Positions 1 to 12,515 are shown, numbered from the stretch's first letter. The stretch: 64,000 bases of DNA from Sarcocystis neurona (GCA_000727475.1 KL647304.1:1799217-1863216), one strand, 5' to 3'. Numbers and translations: made by a program. Notes: generated by a model not told the origin, from the letters alone.

Positions 1-120
1 GTGCGACAGACGCTTCGTATCTGTGATTTCCGACAACGGAGGGGTAGTCACGCTGTTGTGAGTCTTCAGAATAATTCTAAGTGTTACGAATCTACACACC
101 CTGAAGACGACTGACACCTT

Positions 121-345
121 AGAGTGAACATGAGACTGATTTTCTGGTCATTCGGAGGCGCATGCCGTAATCTGCCCTGTTTTCGAAAGGTCTTTTTCGT
201 CAGGGCGAACACGAGGCTGATTCTCTGGTCACTCAGAGGCGCACCCACCATAATCCTCCCTGTTTTTTAAGTTCTTCTTCACCAGAGTGAATATACGGCT
301 AGTGCTCTGGCCACGCAGAGGCGCACACCGTAATCTCCTTGTACG
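121..345. repeat. ~82-bp tandem repeat, about 2.7 copies
   Basis: Three successive units begin near 121, 202 and 284 (spacing 81 and 82 bp). Each starts with an AGAGTGAA-like box, followed by CTGATT..CTGGTCA, a GGAGGCGCA/AGAGGCGCA box and TAATC-CCTG. The third copy is partial. Copies are diverged but align along their whole length. No coding capacity is evident. Confidence 0.75.
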
Positions 346-1077
346 AGGACGCACAGTCAAATCGTACTACACGGATATTCAGAGCCTGTGCGCACACGGC
401 GTCAATGTAATATCTCCTGATGGGACAACATAAACGTAGCTTCTGCAGACGGCTAACTGCAGTCGGAGTGGGTACCTTGCACAGAGGCGCCTCAATAATC
501 CTGCTTTTGCACCCTTGTGTACACACACGTACACAACCACACACATCCGTCTAGTATACTGAGACGGACACAGAGATATAGATAGTGATTCCCAGAGAAA
601 AAAGGCAGACTCACACCCAGCCGCCTACAAACGGACAAAAGGTCCTTTCGTCTTTCTTCGTAGAGAGTGCACGTGCCTTCACGACTTCCCCGCGGATTTC
701 TACGGCCACGGTGACACTTTTAAAACCCGCGTATATACGCGTCTGTTGCTCTCTTGTGTCACGGCTGCTGCCTCGAGGCAGTAATCAACCTTGTGGGAAT
801 CCGCACAAGAAAGACTCTTCAGTGCCATGTAGCCGTCCTCTACGCAGCCTCCCTTCAGCTACGTAGCTGCGTGGATAAACCCATTATGTCACAGAGACCT
901 AAGTCGTCTAGCCGCACGCATGTATGGACTCAGCCCTCCGCATCGTTTTCAGCGACAAAGAAAATCTCGAGACAAAGTTGATAAGTGCGTCAGGGGGTCT
1001 GTGTAGACGTCGGTTTGAGCTATGTGGAAGAGCGTGTCCACTGGCACATACTTTTTTAGACTGAAATTTTGGGCGTT
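346..1077. other. unique sequence without a supported gene
   Basis: This stretch is free of CAG repeats and holds only short overlapping open frames (about 60-95 codons) on both strands. None has recognisable motifs or convincing composition. It may be the 3' flank of the minus-strand frame that ends at 1078. Confidence 0.5.
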
Positions 1078-2342
1078 TCACGAAAGCGCAGGGCGCTCCG
1101 TCCCGCCTGTCGCCCGTCGCAACTTTCGGCTGCTGCCGCGCATGTGTCGCGAAGGCATATAGGGATTTATGGGACTGAGACCTGTTGCACCTCGTCTGCG
1201 TGGACGCAGGGTGTCGCTCACCTGTGTGCCACTGCTGATTCCGTCGGCTCTGTTGCTGCTGCTGCTGCTGTTCGCGAGGTTGACACTGCTGCTACTGTTC
1301 TCGTGAGCGATGCTGCTGCTGGTGTCGCTACAGTGGATGACGCTGTTATAGCAGTTGCGTTGCTTGGCGTGACTGCTGCTGTCCTGCATGTGCGAGCCGC
1401 TGTTCTTTTGCTCTTTCATGCTGCTACTGCTACTATCTTCTGGACTGCGTCTTTCATTGTCGCTGCCGCCGTTGCTGGCTTGCTCGGTGCTGCCGGTGCT
1501 ACTTGCTGCTGCTCTGTTCCTCGTTGTTTTGTGCGAACGACTCCCGGCTCCGCTGCCAACACTGCTACTAGTACTACCATCAGGTAAACAAGGGTTTTCT
1601 TTAGACGTGTCACCGCTTCCACCGATGCTGCTGCTGCTACTGCTTCTGCGCGTGCAAGCGCTGTGCTGCTGCGAAACGGCCGCTTTTTTCACTGCTGTTG
1701 CTGCTGCAGCAGCGCAAGCAGCAGCCGCATCGAAGAAAGACTTCCCAGCAGCGTGGCCGACAGCAGCAGAAGGAGGAACACCAGAAGGAGAAAACGGAGA
1801 CGCACTGCTGCAGCCGTGAGGCCGCGCAGCAACACGAGCAGCAGCAGCAGCGCGGGCAGGAGCGGCAGCAGCAGCAGCACCGGCAGCAGCAGCAGCATCG
1901 GCAGCTCCTACACCAGCAGTATCGGTGGCAGCAGCAACAACAGGATATCTAGTTGAATCAAAGGTCTTGTGTAGAGAAGGAGGAAAAGGAGGAGGAGCAG
2001 CACTAGCGTTTGTCGCTCTTCTTTGGTCGTTGCAACTCCGGTTTTTGCAAGCTTCTCTCCTTGGTGCCGCAGCAGCAAGAGCAGTAGAGATCGGAGGGAA
2101 TGCGTCAGGAAGTGCGGCAGCAACAGCAGCAGAAGCAGACACATGCGGAGGACCTCGCTGCAGTAGACAGGCATATTCCGCGTCTAAATATTGATCAACC
2201 GCCTGCTGCATCTCGGCTTCCTCACGCTGCCGCAGCACTTGCAGTAGGTCACGACCTGCAGGAGTGGGAGGAACAGAAGTAGCAGCAGCAGCAACAGCAA
2301 CAGCAGCAGCAACAGCAACAGCAGCAGCACCAGCAACAGCAA

Positions 2343-2422
<80 letters not shown>

Positions 2423-2469
2423 GAAACAGCAGCAGCAACAGCAACGGCAGCAGCAACGGCGGAGTGCAC
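1078..2469 (-). CDS. hypothetical Ala/Ser-rich low-complexity protein (exon candidate)
   Basis: This is a 463-codon minus-strand open frame of unknown function. It reads a long Ala/Val run (residues about 3-60, antisense of the CAG/CAA tract), then a non-repetitive acidic helical stretch (LLQVLRQREEAEMQQAVDQY, about residues 76-95). A Pro/Ala region, poly-Ala and long Ser runs follow, and the tail is basic (SSRKLRRATGGTERPALS) before the stop. The helical and basic parts are the main reason to prefer this frame and strand over the many overlapping frames. There is no ATG at the 5' end; a TGA lies just upstream of the GTG at 2469. The true start is therefore probably an upstream exon, or the frame is not a gene. 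Low-complexity proteins like this are common in Eimeria. Confidence 0.4.
2278..2460. repeat. CAG/CAA trinucleotide tract
   Basis: Almost pure (CAGCAG[CAG]CAACAG)n on the plus strand with few interruptions. It is open in all three frames on both strands (Gln, Ser, Ala; Leu, Cys, Ala). Confidence 0.95.
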
Positions 2470-3825
2470 GTCACTTCACAGGAGCGAGCCGCATCGGCAA
2501 ATTATTCGCAGGCGAACTTCCTACGCGCGGCTTCGCAGCGTCTACAATTTTTCTACTTGTTCATGTCTTTCTCCCTAGTGAAACACACACACATGTGTAT
2601 ACATATATATATATATATATATACACGTCGCAGAGGCGCGGTTAACGAGCTTGTGTACAGAGTTGTATACAGACGCATTCAACTGTCCCACCTTTTGTAT
2701 ACCTGTGTGCCGCAAGTGCAAAGAAACGTCCACATATAAAAGCTGAAGAGGAGAGGTAGACAGAACGGAAAAATACACACACGTTTGTATATATATATTA
2801 CGTGCGCAGCTGTCCCACCGCTTATATACGTGTTTGCCACATGTGCGAACACGACCACCAGCCAGAAAGAGTAGACCTGCATCGATGTACCTACACATAT
2901 ATATATGAGTTGATAAAAGAATTAGACAGAAACAGACAAATACCCACAGATTTGTATGTACACACATATATACATATATAACATTTGTATGTACACATGC
3001 GTATACATGTATGTATATATATATATATATATATCTTTTTTCGTGTAGATTTGCATGCGAGTAGATGTGTGTGGACACAGATATTTCACCGTCGAGACCA
3101 CCCTCGAAATTCTTCTCAGACGTGAACTTGTGTACATACCTGCATGTCCTTCGCAGGTGCGCGACCTTCCGTCCATACTAATATACGTACGTGAGTGACT
3201 CTTCTTTGCTGGCAGAATCGTTTTCACCTATAAAACATGAAATTCACCTACGGCTCTTGTACATCCGCAGGCGGCCAGTGAAGAACAATCACGCGAGAGA
3301 ACATGTCCTGCGTCTGAAGAGCGTAGCAACGAGGCAGATCCATCACTTTTTCGTGCAGTAATACGTGAAAGCTTGTAGACATACCGCGGACAGTCATCTA
3401 AAAAAATACCTACCTTTCTCCACATATATATGTGTGCCTGTAGCTCTGCTCGTATGTAGATATATTCTTCGTGCCTACAGATACGTATATGTATATATGG
3501 AAGTCTGTCTGTGTGTACAAATATATATCTTATATATATATGCGCGTTTATACATATATATATGTGAAGAGATATAGCTTCCGTGGAGTAGAAGAAATAT
3601 ACATATATTGATCTGCATACATATATATTTATATATATGTGGGTGTATGCCGAGACAGCAATATATACACAGGCCTGGGATATAATATATATATATATAT
3701 ATGAGAAATGCGTGGATACTTTATACTCTCTGCGTGCAACGATGGACACATACATCTGCAGCCGATTCACCACGTGACCATCTGTGTGGACGAAAATATG
3801 GCCCTGCAAATCAAAGCAACCGTAG
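2470..3825. other. AT-microsatellite intergenic spacer
   Basis: No supportable gene. It contains (TA)n runs near 2603-2625, 3013-3035, 3480-3560 and 3685-3705. A diverged direct repeat of about 50 bp (CTGTCCCACC...TATACxTGTxTGCC) lies at 2684-2738 and 2806-2856, with a weaker third relative near 3125-3170. Open frames here read as Tyr/Ile alternations from TATATA and are not protein-like. Confidence 0.7.
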
Positions 3826-4126
3826 AAGGAAAACCCGGTACAGACGCACGCATGCGTAGAAGTCCAGACGCGTGCATGCATAAAATTGTAGAGAGAAAAA
3901 AGTGGCTACAGACGCATGCACGCATGATACTGTAGAGGAGAGATGACTCTTACAGACGCACGCATGCAGAATATTGCGGAGGGAGAAAAAACGCATGCAT
4001 AAAATTGCAGAGGAAGAAAAATTGCTACAGACGCATGCATGCAAAAAGTTCTAGAAAGGGAAAACGCATGCATAAGACATAACAAAAAACTACCAGCTAC
4101 AGACGCATGCATGCAGCCACGCACAT
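3826..4126. repeat. imperfect tandem array of ACAGACGCATGCATGC units
   Basis: ACAGACGCA-type boxes followed by GCATGC occur at about 3840, 3864, 3908, 3952, 4027 and 4099. The intervening CGCATGCATAAAATTG boxes near 3871, 3992 and 4065 give a higher-order spacing of about 72-75 bp. Roughly ten GCATGC sites lie within 300 bp. Confidence 0.8.
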
Positions 4127-4212
4127 ATAACGCACCGCGGTCGAACAGTCCCGCTGCCACGTTCGGGAGCGTCACACGTAAACGGCTCCAACCCCCTCGC
4201 GCTCTCCTCCTC

Positions 4213-4650
4213 ACTCACGCGCATATATATATATATATGTGCACATATACGCGTGTGTATGTGGTATATATGTATGTGCGTATAAATGTGTATTTCCACA
4301 TATGTATATATATGTTAATATATAAATGTGTACGTGTACGTGTATACAAATACATATATATATATATATATGTAAGGCTGGTATATACATGTGTAGAAAT
4401 ATACATATATATAGGTATACATAAGAGTATACTAACATATGTGTATAGGGGCAGGCATGTGTATGTATGTGTATATATTCGTATATATATGCGTAGATAT
4501 ATATATATAATGTGTACATAGGGGTATAGTGATACATGTATATAGGTGGGCAGACAGGTGTATGTATATATATGTATGTATAATTCTCTACAAGTGTGTA
4601 CACTTATAAACGTGCACATATAAATGTGTGTACATTTGGGTCTATAAATG
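4213..4650. repeat. TATATG/TGTATA microsatellite block
   Basis: Alternating purine-pyrimidine sequence built from TATATA, TGTGTA and TACGTG words. Frames on both strands stay open but encode Tyr/Ile/His alternations, so no gene is called. Confidence 0.9.
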
Positions 4651-4659
4651 CCTCTATAT

Positions 4660-7600
4660 AGGAGCACGCGCATTCCTGCTGCCCTGCTGCTTCTTTACTT
4701 TGCTCTACTGTCCTGTGGCTGCAGCATTGTCTCTTCACTGCTGCCGTCCTGCTGCTACTGCTGCTTTCCTGCTGCTGCTTTCCTGCTGCTGCTGCTGCTG
4801 CATGTGTCCTGCAGCTGCAGCAGCTGGCTTACGTATAGATGCGTCGGCGGCCTCGGCAGCAGCACGTCGTAGGTGCAGGACACGCGTTGAGGGCTGCTGG
4901 ACGCGCGCCAGCAGCTGAGCGACCCGCTGGGACGACGCGTGAGAGCCGGTGCTTCTATTTTTGCTGCTGCTGCTGCGAACAGCGAGGGCAGCAGTGGCAG
5001 CAGCAAAAGCAGCAGCAGCAGCTTCTGCGTCGGGCCCGACTCTGCTGCAGCGCCGCAGCAGCTGCTGCAACCGCGACGCCTCATGCATCCGCTGCATTTC
5101 ATATGAGACAATAACAGCAGCAGCAATAGCAGCAGCAGCAAGAGCAGCAGCTGCACCGGAAAAAAGGCAAGGGCAGTAGCAGCAGCTCCTGAAGCAACAG
5201 CAGCAGCTACTGCGCAGGGTGGGAAGTGGCGGGGGGAGTGGGGGAGGGGGGTCGTACAGAGGTATCGCAGCAGCAGCAGCAGCAGCACGAGATGTGGCCA
5301 GCAGAATACTGCAGCAGCAGAAACGACAGCAGCAGCAACACCAAATCTAGCCGTACGTATATCGACCAACAGCGGCAGTCATCGCGGCAGCAGAAAGTGT
5401 GAGAGCAGCAGCCGGTGGAGGCGTATGCGAGACCTGCAGCAGCAGCGGCAAAACCGGCAGCTGCGCAGAATTCCGCAAAGGTCAGCAGCAGAAACAGCAG
5501 GAGAGGCGGCAGCAGCAGGAGCAGGATCCGCAGGACCAAGAAGGCAGCAGCAGCAGCAGCGGGAAAAGAAGCAGCAGCAGCCGGGTGTGAACCGCCAGCA
5601 AAAGCAGCGACACCACCAGCGGTAGCAGGACGAACAAACGCAGCGGGAGGACCAACAGCCGAAGAAAGAACACCCGCAGCAGAAGAAGCAGCAGCAGAAT
5701 CAACAGCAGCAGCAGGAACATCAACAACAGCAGGAGAATCAACAGCAGCAAGATTAAGAGCAGCAGCAAAAGCAACAGCAGCAGTAGAATCAACAGCAGG
5801 AGAATCAACGGCGGGAGGAGAATCAACAGCAGCAGGAGAATTAACAGCAGCAGCAGAAGCAGCAGAATCGACAGCAGCAGAACCACCAGCAACAGTAGAA
5901 TGAACAGTATCAAGAGAATCAACAGCAGAATTGGTAGCAGCTGTCAGGATATTTGCAGCAGGAGAGAGGAGAGAAGGATTTCTGCAGCAACAGGAAGAAA
6001 AGGAAGTGCTCTTACAAACGCATGTACGGCAACGACCCACGCGTCGGCCATCGCCAGAGATGCTTCTTCTCGCCGGAGCTGCGCAGGAAATGCGGGAACC
6101 TGCGGCGGTAACGGCAGCAGCAATGCAGCAGCAGTCCCTTAGGCAGTAGCGGCAGCAGCAAAGGCCAACTGCAGTCTCCGAGGCAGCAGCCCGGGAAATG
6201 CAGCAGAAACGAGAAACCCACCAGAAGCAGCAGCAGCACAAACAGCAGCAGCAACAGAAGACCCTGCAGCAGCAAAAGCAGCAGCAGCAGCGGCAAAACC
6301 AGCAGCAGCAGCACCGGGAAGGGCAGCAGCGAGAGGTGTGTTAGCGGAAGAGCCGCAACCGCTGCAGCCGGAACAGCAGCACCCAGAGGAATGCAGTGGC
6401 GCCCGTGGGAAGGACAGAAGAGCAGCCACGCGTGCGGCAGCAGCAAATCCGTCGCAGCAGTTTTTTCCGTAATCAGCAGCAGACCAGCAGCTGCAGGCCG
6501 GCAGCCGCAGACCAGCAGCAAAAACAGCAGTAGCCGAAGCGACAACAGCAGCTGCTGCGGCAGCAGAAGCAGCAGCAACACAAGCGAAGAAGCAGCAGCA
6601 AGAGAGGCTGCAACTACTCAGCCGCAGCGACAACAGCGGCAGCAGCAACACGAACAGCCATCACGTCCGAGCTGCAGCAGCAGACGCAGCAGCAACTCGA
6701 GCCGAAAGCACCAGCAGCAGCAAAGGCAGCAGAGATCAAACAGCCGCAGCCGGAGTCCAGGAGTGAGACAGCTGGTAATGTGGAGCAGCCTTGGGTACGA
6801 AGTCTCAGCGACAACGCAGCAGCAGCAACAGCAGCAGCAGCAGAGGGCCAACCCCTAGACCTACGGCAGTTAGCAGGCACTTCCCAGTAACAAAGCAGCA
6901 AATGTAGAAAGAGAGAGTCATCGCTCCTTCGGCAGGTAGGCGCACATAGAGAAAGCAGAGGAAACGGCAGTGGAGGCAGCAGCAGCAGACCGAGCAGCAG
7001 CAACGGCAGCAGGCGTGGTGCATGCAGAGTCGCAGCAGCAGCAGTACCGGCAGCACAAGATGCCGATGAAGAGGCAGGGGCAGCAAAAACGCATTTTACA
7101 GAGTCAGAGAATCCAGAGTCAAGGAGAACAGAAGCAGAGAAGGGGACTTGAGAGAGAACGACGGGAAGAGGAGCAGGAGAGAACTACGGGAAGGAGGAAG
7201 CCAAAAGGGAAGGGAATGAAGGAGCACGTAGGCGAGGCGAAGAAGAGATAAGGAGGAGCCGGAAGACGAAGAGACGGAAGAGGAAAAGAAGGGGAAAAGA
7301 AGAAGAGGGGGAGGAAAAGAAGGTTTCGTTTACTTGCCTCTGCATGCAACCAACGCAGCAGCGCCTCACGAGTAACCAGCGGCGTGCCGACAACCCGACC
7401 TGCAGGCGCAGAAAAAGAAGCAGCAGCAGCAGCAGAATAGCAGCGGCAACAACAGCAGCCGGGGCAGCGAAAATCGCAACAACCGAAGCAGCAGCAGCTG
7501 CTACAACAGCAGCAGGGTCTGCTGCAGCGAGAGAGCCGTACAGGCGAACGTGCTACGAGCGGCAGGAGCAGCAGCAGCACAAGCAACGTGAGGGGCAGGA

Positions 7601-8361
7601 GCTGTGGCAAGAGGTCCACGAGGAACAGCAGCAGCAGGACGAGCCGTGTTAGGAAGAGCAGCAGCAGCAGCAGGAGGCGCGGGAGGAAGAGCGGCAGCAG
7701 CAGAAGAAGCAGCGGCAGCGGCAGCAGGACATAGCAGCTGCAGCAGCAGCAGCCGAGTGGATGTACAACTGCAGCAGGCCTGGAGGAGACAGAAGAAGCG
7801 CAACAGCAACAGCTTCAGAAAAGCAGCGGAGCAGCACGACCGAGAGACGCAGCAGGCTCCGCAGCAGCAACAAGCCTCGTGAACAGCAGTAACTTGGTAT
7901 GTAGCTCTGTGTGTGTATACTTCGCTGCGCCGGCCTTGCTGGTGCAGCAGCCACAGCAGCAGCACGTGGCAAGTTCAACAACGGCCACAAGCCCTGCGGC
8001 AGCAGCCCCGCAGTAGCAGCAGTTCAACACATTTCGTTTCAAAAAAGGGTGTTGCGTGAACAGGAAACCGGCACCCAGACCCTCCTCAACGCAGCGGCAG
8101 CAGCAGAGCAGCAACAGCAGCAGAAGAGCAGCAGCAACAGCTGCAGCAGAGCAACAGCAGCAGAGCAGGAACACAACAGCAGCAGCAACAGCAGCAGCAG
8201 AGTAGCAACAGCAACAACACAGCAGCAACACAGCACCAGAGCAGCAGCAGTACCGGCCGAAGGGCAGCAGCAATAGCAGCAGCCGAGTAGCAGACCAAAT
8301 GAGCCACGAAGAGAAGGCCGAGCAGCAGCAGGTGAAGGAGATGGAAATGTCGGGCACCTAC
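4660..8361. repeat. CAG/CTG repeat-rich block without a resolvable gene
   Basis: Dense CAG repeats on the plus strand (CTG at 4670-4830) with interruptions. Frames are open on both strands for hundreds of codons and mostly give Ala, Ser, Gln, Leu or Cys runs. A GA-rich patch at 7080-7320 and the GAATCAACAGCAG subarray near 5690-5930 break the pattern. Coding exons may be present, but I could not choose a frame. Confidence 0.75.
5690..5935. repeat. AATCAACAGCAG variant minisatellite
   Basis: Repeated GAATCAACAGCAGCAGGA-like units of about 15-21 bp with variations. On the minus strand one frame reads repeated AAVDSP/AVDS peptides, which is more ordered than the flanking pure CAG tract. Confidence 0.7.
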
Positions 8362-8913
8362 TTAACGCCGCACGGGCGGCCTTGGGCTCCACAAGCGTGA
8401 CACCACCTGCTGCTGCTGCTTCTCCTCTTGCGCATGCTGCTGCAGTAGCAGCACTACGCAAATAAAATATTTTCCGCAGTTCCTCTTGCAGTGCGCCTCG
8501 CAGCTGCTGCAGCGCAGCTGCTCGGGCTGCTTCCCTGTAATTCTGCGGCACTCGGACGGCTGCCTCGAGGCCCAAAGTCCATGAAATGGGTGAGGCTGAC
8601 GCTGCTCCTTCGTCTTCCACGCCAGCCGCAGCTGCAGAGGCTCCTCTTCCTCTTCTTCTGCTGCTTCCTGCTGCTCCTGTGGCTTCTTCTGCTGCTGCTC
8701 TGCCTACCGCGACAGCTGCGTCTCCTGCTGCGGCAGCGCGAGACGCAGCGTCATTACGTGCGGTTGCTGCTGTTCCGCCGCCCAACAGGAGCGGGTCGTC
8801 GTCTTGCTGCTGCTGCCGCTGCTGCTGCAGCCGGTGGTGGGCTTCCTCCTGCTGCTGCTTGATAGCCAGCAGCACGCCGGCGACCTCTGCTACCTGCTCA
8901 GGAAGCTTTTCTC
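8362..8913 (-). CDS. exon candidate of an unknown Ala/Gln-rich protein
   Basis: This minus-strand segment reads a mixed, helical sequence with good composition. It begins with LPEQVAEVAGVLLAIKQQQ, then a Gln-rich stretch ending in three Asp, an Ala/Glu region, and VRVPQNYREAARAAALQQL followed by ALQEELRKIFYLR. A plausible acceptor (CTGCTGCAG) lies just before 8913. A strong donor-like GTAGGT follows 8362 in GCGTTAA|GTAGGT. Outside these limits the same frame decays into Cys/Leu runs, which fits an exon boundary. The plus strand here is CTG-oriented, so the sense strand carries CAG. Function is not recognised, and neighbouring exons were not found. Splice limits were placed by eye. Confidence 0.45.
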
Positions 8914-9934
8914 CTGCAGCAGTGGGACTGAGAAATCCGACTTTCACCGGTGTCCACAGGACGGACGAATTGCCGCGGCTGCTCCACGGCTGTAACCTCG
9001 TGCAGCAGCAGCAGCAACACAGCAGCAGCAACACAGCACCAGCAACACACCAAGTGCAATAGGGGCGGCAGGGGGAAGAAGCACACGAGCAGCAGCAGCA
9101 GGAAAAGGACGGCAGCAGGAGCAGCTGCAGAAGCACCACAGCGGCAGCGGTCGCACAAGACGAGATGGAGAAGAAGAAGAAGCAACGAGAGGGACACCAC
9201 ACCAGCAGCAGCAGCACAGAAACAGTCGCGGCACCAACAGCAGCGTGTGGTACAGTCCGAGCAGCAGAGGATATATGCTGCCACAGCAGCAGCAAGACGA
9301 GCTACAGAGAGCAAGTCGCTCTTGCTGCTGCTGTTGAATTCATTGATACAGAGCCGCCAGGGAGGTGCTGGTGCACCGGTCCAGGAAGGCGAGCAAGCAG
9401 CAGCAGAAATAGCAAGACAAGGAGAAGAAGAAGAAGAAGCAGAAGAAGAAGAAGTCGCAGGAGTAGTGCTGGGGCACGAAGATCGACAACGAAGCAGAAG
9501 CAGGTGGAAGAGAACGAGGAAAGGAAGAAAAGAGGGAAATGCAGCAGCAGCAGGAGCAAAACACGGCGGTGGCAACAATAGCAGATCTCGGCTTGCACGA
9601 ATGGCAGCCGCACCGCAAGCAGCAGCAGAAACTACAGCAACAGGACGCATGAGCAGCAGGAGAAGAGGGTAAGCAGCAGGAAAAGCAGTTACAGGAGAAG
9701 CAACAGCAGGTGAAGCAGCAACAGGAGAGGCAGCGAGAGGTGAAGCAGCAGCAGGTGGACAGAAGGCATAGAAACAAGCAGCAGCAGAAGCGGCTTCAGA
9801 GGGAGAAGGAGCGCAGGAGAAGCAGCGCGAGAAGAGAGGACTTTTTTTCGGCAGTGCAAGCTGCGTAGATCTTCCGAACGCGCAGCAGGACAGCAGCAGC
9901 AGCGGCGCCCGAGGCCGGGGAAAGCAACAACGCA
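8914..9934. other. CAG and GAA-rich low-complexity region
   Basis: CAG repeats give way to GAAGAAGAA-rich sequence around 9420-9540. A plus-strand frame (about 9302-9672) reads an acidic stretch (EEEEEAEEEEVAGVV) followed by Arg/Lys-rich sequence and a stop near 9672. It is the most protein-like reading here but lacks a clear start or splice sites, so it is not called as a gene. Confidence 0.5.
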
Positions 9935-10108
9935 TGCAGCCGCACGGCACGCAGCAGCAGGCCACGGCACGCAGTAGCAGCAGCAGCAGAACGGCATGCA
10001 GCAGCAGCAGCACGGCATGCAACAGCAGCACGGCATGCAGGAGCAGCACGGCATGCAGGAGCAGCACGGCATGCAGCACCGTGGCACGCAGCAGCAGCAT
10101 GTTGAGAG
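9935..10108. repeat. GGCATGCAGCAGCAC-type minisatellite
   Basis: Units of about 15-21 bp built on CACGGCATGCAGCAG, seven or more copies. One plus frame reads HGMQ(Q/E)Q repeats and the minus strand reads LLHAV repeats. Confidence 0.8.
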
Positions 10109-10239
10109 TAGGAGGGAGCCGCAGGAGTTGGAGTATTACTACGGGTTCGTTTCCCCCCACGTGCCCTTTTGCTTCTCGGTTGACGGAGTTTTTCAAACAC
10201 AAAATTTCTGCAGGCCGGACAAATGCTGGGCGCATCGCT

Positions 10240-12515
10240 GAGGCGAGGGCGTTGCTCTCTCTTGCTCTCTTCTGGCAGTCACTTTTTTCCCCGGGGCTGA
10301 CTCTGTCTCTGTTTTTTTCCGGCTGTCCCTGTGTCTCTCCCTTTCGGCCGTCTCCCCTCTGCGGCTTCTTCTGCGCTGACGCTGCGTTGCTGCTCTCCTG
10401 CTGCTGTCTCTGTCTGTCGCTGTCCCCGTCTCTCCTTCGTCCTTCCTCTGTCTCTCTTTTTCTGCGCAGCACCTTCTCCGTATTTTTCCTCTCCGTCCTT
10501 CGCGTCCGCCAAACTTCGCGCACGGCTCCTACGCTCTCCGTGCGGCGCCCATCCCGGCGTCCCTCTGTCTCTGTATCCGGTCACTCTCGTACCCTGTCGC
10601 TGCCGCAGCAGCAGCAGCTTTGCTGCCTCTTCTTCCTCCTGCTGCTCTCTCTCTCTCTCTGCGGTTCTGTTGCTGCAGAAGCTCTGCGTCGGCCCGCGGG
10701 TCACATCCAGCAGCAGAAGCACCACGTCTTCTTCTTTTTCCTCCTTCTGCTACTGGTGCTGCAACTTCTGCTGCTGCTGCTGCCAGTTCCTGACGTGGGG
10801 CTGTCTCGCGTGAACTCCCGTGCTTCACAACGCAATTTCTCTCGCCTTTGTCCCTTCTTGTCCTTTTCTTTTTCCTCCCTGCGTTCCCCCTTTCCTCTTC
10901 TTCTTCTCTTGCTGCTGTCGACCCCGCACGCCGTCCGGAAGTCTGCTGCGCCTTTTTGCTGCTTCCCACAGCGGCGTCACGTCTCGTCGTTGTCTCAGTC
11001 CCCGCTCCCCCTCCCCTTCGCCGGTGTTGCTGCTGCTGCTGGACAACACTTGCAGCAGCAGCAGGGGACTCTCTCTCTCTTCTTTATTCTCTCTCTGTTT
11101 CTCCCTCTCTATTTCTCTTTGCTGCTGGACAACGCACGCAGCAGCAGCAGCAGGAGACTCTCTCTCTATCTTCCTCTCTCTCTGTTTCTCTAAATATCTC
11201 TGTCGCTGCGCCTCTCCCAGTCTTTCAGGAGTAGTCGATATATATATATATACACATATATATATACATATATATATATATGCATGTATGTGTGACTGCG
11301 TTTCTCCCTCTATCTCTCTCTTTCTCTCCCTACACCTATATATGACATACGTACATATATATATGTGTGCTTCCCCGTCTGGTTGCGTAGCTGCTGTCGT
11401 TTTCTCCGTTGCGGCACCGGCGCGCTGCAGCAGTGCGGCAACTTCTATCGCGCCGCTTCATCACTTCCTTCGACCACATATACCCACGCGTCCTTCTTCC
11501 CCCGAGCGTATGGACACATGCACAGATGTCTTCCTTCTCCTTTCTCTGTTGCTGCTACTTCTTCTACGATGAGATCAGACATACGTGCATGTCTTCGTTG
11601 ACCTTTTCTTCTTGCTGGCAGTGCCACCACAAGACAAAACATACGCATTTCCCTCTTCTTCTTCCTGCTGCTACTACCCTCCTACTACAACACGCAGACG
11701 AGCACGTGTTGCCCTACCCTCTACTCCTGCCATTTCCCCCCTAAACACACGTGCGTCCTTCTCTTCCTTCTCTTCTTGCTGTTGCTGCTCCTACAGCAGC
11801 AGAAGCAGCAGTCTTGCTGTTCCTTCTCTTCCTACTCTTCTTGCCGCTGCTGCTACCATAGTAGTAATACTACACACATGCACCTGACTTTCCCTTCTCT
11901 TGTTACGACGACAGCAGCCATTTCTGTTAGATCATCGCCGCATGCTTCTTTTTCTCTTCTGGCTGCTACTTCTGCTCTTCTTCCTGTCCCTCGACGATCT
12001 CCCCTCCGCTCTCTCTTCTTCTTTCGTAGTAGGTCCCCTCCTACTACTACTACTACTACAAGTTTTGCTGTTCGACAACAGCTCTGCGTCTTGCTCTTGC
12101 TTCTCCTCCCCCTCTTCCTGCTCTTCCTCCACCCCTACTAATACTGCTGTTCACCAATATTTTGGCGTCCTTCTCGTCCTTCACCTTCTCCTCCTCTACA
12201 AATTACTACAACAAGTACTGCCGTTTCAACCACGTATCTGCATGTTGCTCTTCCCTGTTCTCCTTCTCTACCACCTACTTCTTCTCCACGCATTCCTGTG
12301 CAGCAGCACTTTTCCGTTCTTGTCCTCTTCGCCTCCTCCTCTTCGCCTCCTCCTCTTCCTCTACAAGTCATCGTAACCCCCAATTTTGCTGCCGAAGAAG
12401 AGCACCGCTGCGTTGCATCGCATGCTACCATTCGTCCTCCCACTGCTGCAGTTTGTGGCTCCCTCTCTTCAAGATGCTCCTCCTTCCCTTCCGAAAGGAG
12501 AAGCAGACGCCTTCC
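10240..12515. other. pyrimidine-rich (CT) block
   Basis: The plus strand is dominated by TCTCTCT, CTTCTTC and CTGCTG words with a short TATATA microsatellite at 11237-11285. Both strands are open over long distances, with Ser/Leu/Phe-rich or Arg/Glu-rich readings. A minus frame at 10529-10969 (Arg/Glu/Ala-rich, 146 codons) is possible but unsupported. No splice-bounded exon was convincing. Confidence 0.6.

Noticed and set aside
2184..2474. Minus-strand poly-Leu frame
   Set aside because: Direct translation of the CAG/CAA repeat in one frame, with the Ala frame on the same strand having better flanking sequence.
4211..4673. Tyr/Ile/His-rich frames over 100 codons on both strands
   Set aside because: Translations of TATATG microsatellite; the same pattern recurs in every AT-rich spacer of the window.
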